From contig NJPS01000062.1 in NCBI GenBank assembly GCA_002946415.1, positions 62,001 through 126,000 on the forward strand: 64,000 nt of DNA, read 5' to 3'. Positions 45,529-57,841 of the stretch are shown piece by piece. The first letter of the stretch is position 1. Each line of letters begins with the position of its first letter. Position numbers and translations under genes: made by a program. Origin of the DNA: Rutstroemia sp. NJR-2017a BVV2. Its lineage: Eukaryota; Ascomycota; Leotiomycetes; Helotiales; Rutstroemiaceae. Under the pieces are notes generated by a model. That model did not search any database and was not told the origin of the DNA. It saw only the letters and a program-made list of their open reading frames with translations.

Positions 45529-47995
45529 GATGCTAATACTCTTTGATAGTAACAAAGAACGAAACAGGAAAGAAAGGAAAGATGAATGACTTTTTGCAAC
45601 TGAGCAAGAAGGCAGGAGAAAGTCAGAATCTTTTTAAGACCGAAACACATGTAACCCTTGAATGTCCACACAAAGGACTGTATTTAGTCCAATTAGAGCA
45701 CGTTTCAACCCCATGGTGAACTTTTTGATATCTTACGAGAGCATCGAATGGGGTAAGCCTAGATAGTTTGATTTCAACATCGAAGGATCCCTAATTTCAG
45801 GCATTCGAGATTACTACATCTAACAAGACAAGCGCACGGTAAGGACGATAGGATTGCAGGTATATGAATGAGCTTCCTCTTGGAAGCTTTGAGCTCTTTC
45901 TGAGAAAACTACTCCAGCTCACTAAGTATTTTGAACCCTCCAAGTACATACAAACTCATGGCCAACTACCATTAATTGAGTCGGGCGCGACTGCTTGCCC
46001 TCCTGAGCGACCGACGTAGCAAGCTCAAGTTTCAAGCCCTGCAGCACAACAAAGTTCAATTGCTTCCTATGCACCGAATCGTCTATATGGAATGCAACCA
46101 CAGCAACCATAGAACTCCACCAACCAGACTACGAATTCAATAGAGCCCTTCGGATCAGTGGAGTGGACTTCATCTCCTTATATCACCAATTTTCCCACAA
46201 TCTGAGGAGGGTTTAGTAATCCAACGGGAGACTTCTCTGTGCGCCCCTATGGTCCACCCTCACCACTTCTGGGGAAAGCCGAAGGCAAAATCCTGCAAAA
46301 GCGGCACAGACGATATGTTGGCCCTCGATAGAACGAGCGCGCCAGCGAAATCTCTGAGAGGATCTCTATCCGTCGCCAATAAGAACGTCCACGGCAAAAC
46401 AGGCCGTGTCGAGGACCTGCCAGATGGCGACAATCTATCTACTGCCCGCCGTACTCCAGCCTGCCATTGCTCTGCCATTTGGTAAGTAAACGTATCCTTG
46501 GCTTGTGAAAAGACATATTCTAATAGAAGGGAAACAAGTATCGTGCTGCAAGTCCGTATGACGAATTTGAGTACAATAGTGGAGAGCATTGAGAGCTTAC
46601 TAGTTACTTTCTCTGAGTTAATATATAATGCTTGGACTAAACTATTCCTTATAGTCCAAGCTACTTTGGTACTCTGGGTAATATTTATGCTAAGCCTTCT
46701 GGTAAGTTCTCCACTACAAGGGCCATTAGCCCAATCAGGAAACTGGAAATCATAAACTTATATTATTTTAAGTAAAGCTTCACTTTGCTCTTGACGGAAT
46801 TATTACCTCTGATACGAAGTATCAATTCTGGGGTGAAATCATAAGTCATTAGTGAGCTTGGACTTGGCTGTTGGTGGCGATTTATGGATGTAACGGTGAT
46901 ATGCTAGTTTTCGGTTATGGATGTAAGAGGAGCGCCGCGAGTATGCATGGGACGCGAGATGGGCCGAATCAAAAAATGCGCGCTTGTGGCACAGACCAGC
47001 GCCGATTGGTCAAGATACTCCAGTATTGAAACCAGGGCAACCAGACTGCCCGTCTGGTCAATGGCGGGGAGCACGCAGGGGCTAAGTTATGCAGTAGCAT
47101 CCATTAATACCCCGCATTCACTATCCAGAAGACAAGAACATTATCCCATCTTACTTTACAGTAACGTCTGACACAAGTTCCAAGCACTTGGTAACCGCTA
47201 GTGCATGTTACATGGGACCTGGGCGGGGTCTCAAGCAACGCTGGCTGTATTGGCTTTCTTGTATTTACTTCTCTACCTTGGCGATCACTTGGTTAAATCT
47301 TAAAACGAAAGTTTGATGTTACCTTGGTGCCTTGATAGCTAAATAAGTTTAGAAATGTCCAAACGACCTAACAGCCTGGTTCAGCCGCGCTTTGCGAGAA
47401 GTTCAAACTGCCAATCGCTAATTCTGATATGCCTTAGAAGCCTGAGAAGCAGTTGGAATCGAAAGAATTAAGGAACTTGTACATAGTATACCAGCTCGGT
47501 ATCGGGCTGTAATCGATACTAAAGGAGGTCCAATCGAATATTGATTTTTTTAAAGCGGCTTGCCAAGAAGCCCCACCGCCTTTTAACCGTTATTATGGTG
47601 GTAACGAAGTAAGCTAATATTTATTCCTTGTGGATAATATAGTATTAAAAATATCTCTCTCTCTTGAGGTAAATAATTACACCTTTGAGGGTCTTCGCTA
47701 CCTCGCTTACCATACAAAAACTCTTGTCGGTAGAGCCTCCAGAGTGGAATTATTTACCCGGGGTGTACCGCGACATGGTGCAAGAACGGCGGTGAAGCTC
47801 ACCCGCAAGCACGGCTTGCGTCGGAGTTACATGTTAATTATTCAGCCTTCAGCCTACAGTCACATGATAATGCTGATGCTTCGTGTCATTTCCTTAGAAT
47901 TGGAATATCAGATCATCCAAAGAGTGCTTCAAGCCACTACACTCTCTGTTCACCTCACCCCGTGCCGTTCTCACCCAATGGTCGACTGAAGCACA
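45529..47995. other. Gene-poor interval with a small hairpin repeat
   Basis: About 2.4 kb in which I support no gene. Frames at 45922-46110 (minus), 46249-46485 (plus), 46260-46589 (minus) and 47630-47989 (plus) are short and unrecognisable. An inverted repeat lies at 47668-47758. The last few hundred bases should hold the promoter of the MFS gene. Confidence 0.4.
47668..47758. repeat. Inverted repeat, possible MITE remnant
   Basis: The left arm GGTAAATAATTACAC..GAGG (47668-47690) pairs with the right arm CCTC..GTGGAATTATTTACC (47736-47758), an 11-bp perfect core extending with mismatches. Total length is about 91 bp. Confidence 0.5.
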
Positions 47996-49696
47996 ATGCC
48001 AACCACAACTACCACCACCATCACGCCAGAAATAGAGCTCGATGGGATTCCCAGCGGAAGTTCGAACACAGGCAAGACTGAAGTCGGCATCTCAGAGCCC
48101 CTACAAGATGGCCAACAGACAGAACTAGACTACAGCACTTCGTCTGGCACACCACGTCTGAAGGGAATAGCCATCATCACCATCCTCACCGGTGTCTCTT
48201 TTCTCAATACTATGGGTTCCGGAATTCTTACAATTGCCCTCCCACGTCTTTCTCAGGACCTCTCACTGCCACCCAATCTCCTCCTTTGGCCTGCGTCCGT
48301 GTACGCACTTACTGCAGGCTGCACCCTCCTGATCTTTGGAACAGTAGCGGATGTCGTGGGGGCCAAAAAGATATGGCTGACAGGCTCCTGTCTCTATACC
48401 ATGTTCACCCTAGCATGCGGGCTTGCACAGACGGGCGACCAGCTTATTGCATTCAGGACCGTGTTGGGAGTAGCTATCGCCATGTGCCTCCCAAGTGCTG
48501 TGAGTCTCACCACAGCATCTTTTGAGCGTGGTACATGGCGTAATATCGGATTTGCCTGCATGGGTATGGGCCAGCCATTAGGTTACTCTGTCGGTCTGAT
48601 ACTCGGTGGCGTATTTACTAATACAATTGGTTGGCGGTATGGGTACTACATAAGCGCTATTATCAATGCTTTCCTTGTTGTGGGAGGCTTCTTAGGCTTA
48701 CCATCTGACAAGAAAGATGGTTTTCAGCTGAGAAGATTAATCACCGATATCGACTGGGTGGGCGCCATTTGCATCAGCACCTCTTTGGGCTTGCTATCTT
48801 ATATCCTCGCGTAAGTCCGGATGGGAACTGGGATTCACTGTAGTACTGACTTTACGTCGTTTAGGGCCATAACTGCCAGTTACTCGCGTATCAAGGAGAC
48901 ATACGTTATAGTTCTCCTTGTCGTTGCCGTTATTTTGATCCCAACATTTGTTTACTGGGTAGATCGTCAAAAGCGCCTTGGTCGGCCTGCGTTAATCCCG
49001 AATTCCCTATGGATGAATAGTCCTTTTACCTCAACCTGTGTCGCGGTCTTTTTCACTTGGGCAACTTTCAATGCTTTTCAATACTTCTCCACGCTCTTGT
49101 AAGTAATATATATGCGTTCATCGATGCTTTCATCACTTCAAGACTTCAGGCTAACCAAATCAAGCTTCCAAAAGGTTCAAGGCGAATCTGCTCTACACAC
49201 GTCCATTCGCTTTCTACCTATGGTAATTGTAGGAGCGGCGACCAACATAGTTACCGGCTATTTGGTTGACAAGGTCCATGTCCGAACTCTAGTTGTCGTC
49301 TCTGCAGCCCTGAACCTCATTTCACCACTCCTTATGGCTGTCATAAATCCTTCATGGACCTATTGGCGTGCTGCTTTCATTGCCATGCTCATTTCTCCCT
49401 TGCATCCTGATGTTCTATTCACAGTCTCCAATCTCATCATCTCTAATGCCTACCCAGGAGAAGCTCAATCCTTGGCTGGTGGTGTATTCAATGCCGTATC
49501 GCAAATCGGGAACTCTGTGGGACTTGCTGTCACAGCTGCAATCGCTGCATCGGTTACTGCACACGACGCAGATGGCGATCTAGAAAAGGGGTATAAAGCT
49601 GCGTTCTGGACTATGTTTGCGACTATGGGGTTAGTTTGTGTGGTAACTTTCTTCGGATTGAGGAAAGGAGGAAAGGTGGGTGGGAAATCAGATTGA
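47996..49696 (+). CDS. MFS transporter, DHA2-like (drug:H+ antiporter, 14-helix type)
   Basis: A 526-residue major-facilitator transporter of the fungal DHA2 type, expected in the plasma or vacuolar membrane. Exons are 47996-48810, 48865-49098 and 49165-49696; phases agree. A hydrophilic Thr-rich N-tail is followed by helix 1 (GIAIITILTGVSFLNTMGSG), the loop 2-3 motif FGTVADVVGAKKIW, the antiporter motif C region GQPLGYSVGLILGGV, and GWRYGYYISAIINAFLVVGG. The C-half contains VIVGAATNIVTGYLVDKV and NAVSQIGNSVGLAVTAAIAA. The length fits 14 helices. Substrate is unknown; no biosynthetic gene stands directly beside it. Confidence 0.93.
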
Positions 49697-50080
49697 TGAA
49701 TTAAGAGAATGAGCGACCACGTCCCCTGGGCGGCTATCAGTGCCGGCTTTATATTTATAGAAACTTTTCTACTTCTTTCAGATATTATGTCAGAGGGTAT
49801 AGAAAGAGGATTCCAGGTTTCCGGTGCTAATTACCTGTAGAAGAAGGGAAGCGGAGGCTAATCGAGCGAGAAGCAGGGCTTCCGCCCTGAAGATCCAATT
49901 TATTAGGAGCGGTAGCGAGGAAAAAGGGATCGGTTGTAATTCGTTTTGTCTTCAATTAGAACCCTACTTTTAGGTTCCGACTATACTATTACAACCCAGT
50001 GATACTTTTACAATTCCCTACCAACCAATCCTAACACCTCCTATACTCTCTGACAGAAATCCGACTGGTCTCTCTACAAG

Positions 50081-50401
50081 ATGGTCTGCAAGATTTTCAC
50101 AGCCATGCCCTCACGCCCATCACCTACATACAAACTCGCAATCCTCTTTCCACTCGATTCAAAAGATCCACAGCTTATCTGGATCAAGTGCGAACGATAT
50201 GTTGATGATGAAGACGGAATTGTATTTGAGATGCCAGAGACTCAACAACTTCTGGATATCAAGAACCTTGACCCCAAATACCAACATGCTAGTAGGCTGC
50301 GCATAAATAAACCGTATCCGCGGATATCCGCAAACCGCTTCGCTCCGCGGGTCCCATCCCCTATGGTAGAGCAATCTGTAGGTCCTGTTTTAAAATCATA
50401 A
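50081..50401 (+). CDS. Hypothetical protein, C-terminus probably replaced by a repeat
   Basis: A 106-codon frame. The first half (SPTYKLAILFPLDSKDPQLI, WIKCERYVDDEDGIVFEMP, ETQQLL) looks like a genuine protein, though I cannot name a family. The second half runs into the CCGCGGATATCCG inverted-repeat element at about 50304, so the last 30 or so residues are encoded by the repeat. It is probably a truncated gene. Confidence 0.35.
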   Translation: MVCKIFTAMPSRPSPTYKLAILFPLDSKDPQLIWIKCERYVDDEDGIVFEMPETQQLLDIKNLDPKYQHASRLRINKPYPRISANRFAPRVPSPMVEQSVGPVLKS

Positions 50402-50465
50402 ACCGCTCTGCACTTTTACAGTTAATCCGCGGATATCCGGCGGATTATCCGTTAATCCGCAGATC
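50304..50465. mobile_element. Small element with CCGCGGATATCCG inverted repeats
   Basis: The left end has TAAACCGTATCCGCGGATAT followed by CCGCAAACCGC. The right end has GTTAATCCGCGGATATCCGG and CGGATTATCCGTTAATCCGC. The two ends are inverted repeats of one another over the GGATATCCGCGG core. The target duplication is not clear. Confidence 0.55.
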
Positions 50466-51519
50466 CAATTAATTTATAAAATCTATATATAAAATATATA
50501 AAATATATAAGTCACTATATAAATACATAATTAGTATAAAGATTAGTATAAAAAAGTATATCCTCAAATCTGAGATTTTGAGCTTCAAAAGCTAATCTTA
50601 AAAGTTAAACTATATCCTATTTCAAAGTATAATCTATATTAAAATATACTTTTGTGATTTATTTTAAATTAATTCTAATTAAATCATTTATTAAGATTAT
50701 AAATTAAAACTTATTATATAACTTTATTATTATTAGTTCTTAGATATAAAGTTAAAAAATAAAAAGAATTATTTTATTTCGAATTTAAATTTCGAAAATA
50801 TTAGATATTTTTAATATATTATTAATAAAATAATTTCTACTATAATTTATTAGTTTATATAAATATTAAAGAAATTTGATAATAATTTTACTAACTTAAT
50901 ATAAATCAACTAATAAATACTTTTATTTATAAGATATTATATTTATTTATTGATTGATTGATTGATTGATTGATATTTTCTTTACCCTAGCTAGCTTGTA
51001 TATGAAATACTGGCTATGAGGGAAGCTCACTTTTTAAATACATCAAGGGAAACCTCTCCGGACAAAAACCCCCAAGTATCTTTCCTACTCTCGATCCATC
51101 CTCTGTTTTTTGGTGCATACCCTGCTCTGTAAGATATTGCCTAGTTCACTTTCTGCTTTCTCCTAGCTCTCTTTTCCTAGCTCTCAACCTCTTCTCTCGA
51201 CCATTTGAAATGCCGGCCAGCATTACCTATTTGAAGAACTGCTGGTAAGCGGGTATTAGACTACTATAATTTTTATATGGATAGAAGTGATTCTCCATAC
51301 CCTCTAATCACTTCCTAGAGAGAAGAACGTGCTTATTTTTGAGCTGTGGGAAGCAAGGCCACAAGGTGGAGCCAGGGTGAGTAGTCCTGGTTGAGGAGTT
51401 AGAGATTCGAACTCTACCACAGCCTGCTTCCTACTCCGCTAGTATTCGGACCCCACCCGTCTACTAGTTAACCGAAGTGAGGCTTGTGTACCCAAGTGCG
51501 CCCGCCAACACACCTACCC
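50466..51519. repeat. AT-rich RIP-like island and flanking repeat DNA
   Basis: 50466-50950 is AT-rich with no frames and ends in six TGAT units (50951-50974). From 50990 to 51519 composition is normal, but no gene is seen. A region at 51401-51441 resembles Pol III promoter boxes but is not a tRNA. Confidence 0.45.
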
Positions 51520-51985
51520 CCCATATTTATTTATTATACGTTATATATACCCGCGACGGTATAGATACTTACAGAATAGAGGGTACCTTATAATATAGAT
51601 ATCTATCGAGCAGATAGTACTCTGCAAGAAAGGTACCTATTATTGTAAAGGTACTAAGGATTAGAATAGTATCTTTAGTAGAACCCTTGGTCAGAAGTTA
51701 TATGATATCCTACCAGGTCCCAGTAATTCTAGCAATGGGAATCGATAGGACTGATAAAACAGTAGAGAACGAAGATCTATATAACTAGATAGTATTTCCT
51801 TAGTATATAGAGCTTCGTATTCAACAATAATTACTACTTATTTACCTACTACTGCAAATTACGATCGATTCCCTGTATAACTGTTTTCAACAATAAACCT
51901 ACAATAGTACTATTAGTCGTCGCGATATATAGTACTCGAGATCCTGACCACTTCCACGTGACTCAGAAGACAAGCATTCGTAACA
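51520..51985 (-). repeat. Less mutated gypsy-family LTR fragment (inverted)
   Basis: Read on the minus strand from 51985 it begins TGTTACGAATGCTTGTCTTC and follows the LTR at 27570 and 33990 over most of its length, with C and G where those copies have T and A. The TGTTAC terminus fixes the LTR end. Confidence 0.8.
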
Positions 51986-52097
51986 GTATATTGATGCGGG
52001 GCGTGCACGGGCTAGGGATCACATTTATTAGAACGTGGTGATATATATTAAAGACTTGCAAGCAGGGGATTGAACGATGAAAGGATTCGGAGCGATA

Positions 52098-52340
52098 GTA
52101 ACTAACTAATAGAATTATTATTTGAGTTAAACACAAAGCTCTATATACCAAGGAAATAAATTCTGCTTATATAAACCTTCGCTCCCTGCGATCCCACTGA
52201 TCCCACTGCCTCCCACCAGGTGGGAGCAATGGGAACTGGTGGGAGCATATGACTTTCGTAAGCAGGTTCTACTGTGATTCGCTGAATCTCTAAGCCTAAG
52301 TCCTTCTTGGTCACATGTCTCCTGGCCAAGCGTAACACTG
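52098..52340 (+). repeat. Less mutated gypsy-family LTR fragment (direct)
   Basis: CACAAAGCTCTATATACCAA, then CTTCGCTCCCTGCGATCCCA and later CGTAAGCAGGTTCTACTG, match 34143-34320 of the gypsy LTR, again with C/G for T/A. It ends shortly before the HET gene. Confidence 0.75.
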
Positions 52341-52420
52341 AGCTCTCTAGGCAGCAGTATTAAACCATAAGAATGCGCCCATGACCCACCCACCAAACCT
52401 CAACAAAATGTTCAGGAGCC

Positions 52421-54704
52421 ATGGTTTGCGAGACGTGCTCACATATCCCTTTAGATATATTCCTACCTTTGAGTGCTTGTGGCCACTCTTATCGGAGTGG
52501 AAAAGCATGGTATAACAATCATGTGCTCTACGATGGCGTCAACGGTCTTACGGCACTGAAGGCCTCTGCTTCGAGCGGTTGTGGATTATGCTCGATGATA
52601 GAAGCTGCCCTGCGAGAAGCTGAACCGTTCTGGGCGATCTCAGAGTTCACAGGCACAGGCCATGACCGGCTACTTCATCCTCCCCGAAACACTGCGCACG
52701 ATCCGCTGCCTCCTTGGGTACAGCTATTAGTTGTCGTCGAAGGCGAGATGATCGTAACCGATGGATCTAGAACGGCTGGACTCTATTGGGAAATTGAAAG
52801 CTTGGGCTCCGGAAAACATCGCGGTATGAGATTTTCACTTAGTAGCATATTGAGGATGATCGAGATCTAAGAGATATCCAGATCTTGTAAACGAAGAAGC
52901 TGATTGTGAAGCAAACTTTGAGATGGCTAGAGCATGGCTAGAAACTTGTTCTCGGGAACACACACTCTGTGAAGCAAACTATGAAGACGGATTCCTTCCT
53001 ACGAGACTGATCGATATCGGAAATAGCCCAAACGGAGCTATCAACCCTTGCCTAGTAATCACCAACGACGTGGAGCGCAATCGGATCCCCAAAGACACAC
53101 GCTACTTGGCTCTGAGCCACTGCTGGGGAACCAATCGAGGCAAAACGGTACCCAAAACCACAACAGCCAACTTGACGGCTCATCTGGACAGTATCGAAAC
53201 AAATACAATTCCAAAAACCTTCTCAGATGCCATGGAGGTAGTCCGTAGACTAGGTTTGCGCTACATTTGGATTGATTCCCTCTGTATCATCCAAGACGAC
53301 AAGAAAGATTTTGAAGTAGAATGCAGTCGAATGCATCGTATATACTCGCAGGCTCATTGTACTATTGTAGTAAGTGGGAAACATACTAGGCTTTCTATCT
53401 CAATTGTATATCAGCTCACAGCTATTCAGGCGTCCGATTCACCAGATAGCAACGGAGGCTGCTTCATTCCACGCAACTCGGGATCAGCTCTTCGGAAGTT
53501 TTGTAAATTCACAGCCTATAACAAGCACAGTACATACCGAGCAACATCACTTATGGATCCTCTTATTGGGAGCTCTCGGAACGGACCTGAACAAGCAGAA
53601 GTCACAATATATCCTCATTTCGGGCCTTGGGTTAAGGGCATTCAAAGGGGGTCTGTCTTCACGCGAGGGTGGTGTCTACAAGAAAGAGAAATGAGCCCTA
53701 AGATATTGCACTTCACAAGGGAGCGTCTCCTCTGGGAATGCCGTCAGTGCGTCGCCTCTGAAGATAAGCCGCAGTTGGAACTCAAGCAAGATGCCAACAA
53801 AAAACTTGCCGCGCATCTTTCTAATTTCAGGCTCTTGGATGATAACGATAACTACACGTATTCCAAGTCGAAGAATGGCGTTGTCAAGAAGTCGCACAAG
53901 TGGGAGAAATTGGTCGAGGCGTACTCTAAGAGGGCTCTATCTGTCGTCACCGACAAACTCCCGGCCATATCCGGAATCGCCGCTAGTTTGGCCCTTCGAC
54001 AGCCAGATGACGTCTATCTCGCTGGCTTATGGAGGAGCAACTTGCTAGAAGGCATCTCGTGGTTCCCACGGAAGCCACCAGAACCACCAATACTGAGTTC
54101 TTCAGAATGGCCGCCCACCTCAGTCGATCCTGGTATTCCATCCTGGTCATGGGCTGCACATAGTGGCCCGATCATGTTCTGTGGTCAAACATGGTTTAGC
54201 AGTTCGTTTGTGAGAGGTACTGACAAAGACGGCAAAGAAGGATGGGTGAAGAGTAAACTTGAGACTAATATTGAGAGCGTTTCCGTCAATCACGACAGCG
54301 CGGACGCTTTCGGAAGAGTTTCGGAAGGAGAGCTTGCCCTCGTTGGATGGGCGGCAGAATTGACACTTATCGAAGACGATGTTATCCCAAGGTCTCACGG
54401 AACACATGATGAAGGGAACGTACATTTCTCGTCGAAGTGTTACTCCAGACTTGTCGATAACTCAGGGGCCACAATCTATTTCGACAATGAAGTGGATACA
54501 TTACCCGAAACCCGATTCCTATGTTTGCAGCTTGGGACTGGGAAGAATGCTAGGGCTACATGTTCAAATGCAGATGTCGGCTTAGTATTGCTTAGAGTCT
54601 CTTCAAATGATGATGCGTACCGAAGAGTAGGTATGTTTGACATCTCTATAAACTATACTGGTTGGCACACTATACGAGAGAAGAGAAGGGTTCGTATTAT
54701 TTGA
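52421..54704 (+). CDS. HET-domain (heterokaryon incompatibility) protein
   Basis: A 721-residue HET protein. HET domains act in fungal allorecognition and trigger cell death in incompatible fusions; many copies have no known role. Exons are 52421-52823, 52882-53369 and 53430-54704. The second intron is 60 nt, a multiple of three and open, so the frame reads through if it is retained. The N-terminus has Cys-containing stretches (CETCSHIPLDIFLPLSACGH, SGCGLCSMIEAALREAE). The HET core follows: TRYLALSHCWGTN, KTFSDAMEVVRRLGLRYIWI, DSLCIIQDDKKDFEVECSRM, RIYSQAHCTIV, and later TRGWCLQEREMSPKILHFT and IPSWSWAAHSGPI. The ATG is about 80 bp downstream of an LTR fragment, so its promoter region includes transposon DNA. 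Confidence 0.92.
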
Positions 54705-55418
54705 GAGTGTCTTCTTTTTTTAATTCTTAATATTCTTTTCTTTGGTATCGCAATTGTTTAAACTCAAAACAAATATATTTTATATAAATTATTCTGAGGA
54801 AAACGATAGAATCTAAATAATCTTTGATTAGTGAAATTATAATTAATAAATATTATCTGAACTATTAGATAATTAATCAGAATGTATTTTAATTAATATA
54901 TAATCAAAATTTCAATAAATATTAATATTTTATAATAGAATTATAAAATCGAGGGCCAGCGATTTATAGTGTGAAGTGGTTCAGGATATCCGAACGAAGC
55001 GGATTATTTCTGTAAAGGCTAACTAACCTTAGCTCCCAGCTTCCAGCTTCCAGTACTTTCGCGCCCAGCTCCCAGCTTCCAGCACCTAGCACCCAGCACC
55101 AAGTATACCCAGCTAGTAGTCCCAGTCATTACTCCAAGCAAGTACTCCATGCACTGAGAGCGCCAACGTAAACAAATTTCAGGGTCCACCACTTAGTAGC
55201 AAGAGCACTGACATAAACAAAGCGCAGCGCCGACTTCAACAATTCCTAAGAAAAGCCGCGTCATCATGCTTATATAATAATCTCCCAACTCTCTGATACT
55301 AAATACCCCACCTTCTCAAACCTAACACATGTACCAACATCAGTAATGGAGTACATACAGGTTTGCTATCATTCATCATCGGAAATAATACATAAACATT
55401 AATGAGGTCTAGTATCTG
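54705..55418. repeat. AT-rich intergenic region with CCAGCTTCC-type repeats
   Basis: 54715-54950 is AT-rich. 55020-55180 repeats AGCTCCCAGCTTCCAG-like units and includes GTAAACAAATTTCAGGG. The same kind of stretch occurs at 20060-20190, so this is a dispersed family. No gene seen. Confidence 0.5.
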
Positions 55419-57841
55419 ATGGGTCAGTATCAGAAAAGGATGAAGGATATACGGTGTGCGCAAGCACAAGAATATCTCCCTGCTTCGACGAAGCCAAGCG
55501 ATAGAGATAGCTCTTATTGGAGGGATCCAAGTCTTGGCCAGCGGAAGTACAAGAAGTCGGGGCATTGTCTTCACTACCTGCTCACAATCCTGATTTGTCT
55601 TACATTCGCTGTAGCTTCAAAAGACTTATGGGTTTCGTACTTCGATTATGTCGGTATTCCTAAAGCTCTATGGGGGTTAATGTCTAGTCAGAGCAATATC
55701 ATTATTCACGATCTAGAGAATTTCGAGTGGGAGGCGGCAAGTTTTCACAACCCTTATCAAGTTTACTTACTGATGGGGTTCTCTTTATAGATTACACCAT
55801 CGCCCGATCTGAGCTATTATCCTTGCTATGAATCATTTGAGTGTGCGCGCCTTGAGTTGCCACTCGACTGGAATAACCAGTCTACAGATCCAAGGCGGGT
55901 GGCAGTAGCGTTGATCAGGCTCCCATCAAAGGTGCCTACGAGCGATCCACGATATGGTGGCTCAATTATCATCAATCCAGGTATGGTGATAGTTCTACCT
56001 ATTGAAGCCAGAGCAATTATTAGAATGTTTCGCTCAAAGCGATATGTGTAGTTGACTAAATCGTTTCCAGGTGGCCCAGGAGGCTCGGGTATCAATTTCG
56101 CCAGATATTATGGACGCTATTTGCAAACCATCGCAGACTCTCCCTTGACTCCAAATGACACTAGAAGCAATGATATCAGTAACAAATATTTTGATATTCT
56201 TTCATTTGATCCACGCGGAGTTGGCTTTACCACTCCTGCTTTTATATGCTTCCCCGACGCTACCCAGCGGATGAATTGGAAGATTGCTTCAGATGCAGAA
56301 GGGCTGTTAGGGAGCTCTAGCGCAGCTTTCGAACTCATGTGGGCGAGAAAACATGCCCTTGGTGATGCTTGCTATGCCAGGATGGCGGTTGACGAGAGTG
56401 AAAGGTCTGCACTAGGAGCATATATGAACACACCGATCGTTGCAATGGATATGAAAGGAATTGTGGAAGCCCTTTCTAGGTCAGGGATAGATTCACCCAG
56501 CCGATGCGCAAAATATCAATCGTCAACCGTTGAATCTTTTGATAAGATCCAGTACTGGGGTTTCTCCTACGGGACGCTGTTGGGCGAGACTTTCGCAGCT
56601 ATGTACCCAGACCTTGTTGGCCGTATGGTTCTCGACGGTGTGGTTGATGCCGATCGCCATTACGCTGGTAGACGATTCTTCCTCGAATACAAACATTCTT
56701 TCATACCTGCTAACCAAATCAGGTACTTGGGACGGGAATCTCGAGAATGCAGACGCTATTATGAAGAAGTTTTCTGACTACTGCTTCGAAGCTGGGCTCG
56801 AGCGCTGTGCTCTTTACTCCGACAAAGGTCCACAAGGCATACAGGATCATTTGGACAACATCATCGCTTCCATAGCTGACGCCCCCATTTCGGTACCTGT
56901 CTCTGATGTACGTGGACCCGCGGTCATTACCCATAGCGATGTCAAGGGCGCCGTTCGGGATGCTTTGTACTCGCCATTCGAGTCCTTCGAGAAATTAGGG
57001 AGAATTATGCATGATATTTCGCAAGGGAACGGAACACTTCTTGCAGATAGCAAGACGAATGAATATCTCTCGCAGGATCTTACTCCTGAATGTCGTTTGC
57101 ATGGCCCTTACTCCCGATACTGCTTCTCGCCGCCTGCCGACTATGCTGAGGAGGTTGTTGGAGCCATCGCGTGCTCCGACGGACCTGATCAAACAAATAT
57201 GACAGCTGCCGATTTCCTGGAATATTGGCGGCGAGTAAGAAGGGAGAGCATTTATCTAGGTGATCGGTGGGCACGAAATCGTTTGATGTGCGTCTTTTGG
57301 CGGCTCAGACCGAGAGTCACATATCCTGGTATGTTCTTTCACTCACTTTGTGTGGCGATGCAGCTTGACAATTCTATTCAGATACTGTAGAAGGCCTGAC
57401 CTCCAAACCAATTCTGTTCGTCTCGAATACTCTAGATCCTGTCACATCCCTTTCGAAGTATGTAACATAACATATCATGTTGGTGCCACTTGATTCTCGC
57501 TAATTAGAAGCAGCGGACAAAAAATGAGTAGGAGGTTCAATGGATCGAGACTTTTACAGCAAGATTCTGTTGGTGTAAGTAATCCATCTTTTCCAGGTGT
57601 ATTTAATCTCGTTGCGGGAGCTGAAAGACCTTAGCATTTGTCACTCTCAACGCCTTCGATTTGTAGTGCTAGGATTGTGAGGCGATATTTCCAAACAGGT
57701 GCACTTCCAGAAGTTGGAAAAATATGCTCTGTGTACGAGAGGCCCTTTAGCCTACCTGGCAATGAACCTTCAGTTACACTGGAACCGGAAGATCATACAT
57801 TGCTTGAAGCTTTGAGGGCTATAGCTAATCATATGTGGTGA
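55419..57841 (+). CDS. TAP-like serine peptidase (alpha/beta hydrolase, tripeptidyl aminopeptidase type)
   Basis: A 683-residue alpha/beta hydrolase with a C-terminal TAP-like domain, predicted to cleave short peptides. Exons are 55419-55736, 55791-55980, 56071-56667, 56723-57328, 57391-57457, 57508-57574 and 57635-57841; the total is an open frame. Residues about 48-67 (LHYLLTILICLTFAVA) form a membrane anchor or signal anchor. The hydrolase part has ITPSPDLSYYPCYESFECAR, the oxyanion segment NPGGPGGSG, DILSFDPRGVGFT, and the nucleophile elbow YWGFSYGTLLGE (Ser about 334). The other triad members are Asp in SNTLDPVTS (about 585) and His at the start of the last exon (VGHLSLS, about 616). The first intron appears to use a GC donor (GCAAGT at 55737). 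Relatives are often secreted or found near biosynthetic genes. Confidence 0.92.

Noticed and set aside
46249..46589. Overlapping frames on both strands
   Set aside because: Neither resembles a known family, and overlap on opposite strands suggests at most one is real. There is no supporting context.
51401..51441. tRNA-like A box (TAGCGGAGTAGG) and B box (GAGTTCGAATCTC) on the minus strand
   Set aside because: The two boxes are only about 13 nt apart, too close for a tRNA, and no cloverleaf can be formed. It could be a SINE remnant, but there is no second copy in the window.
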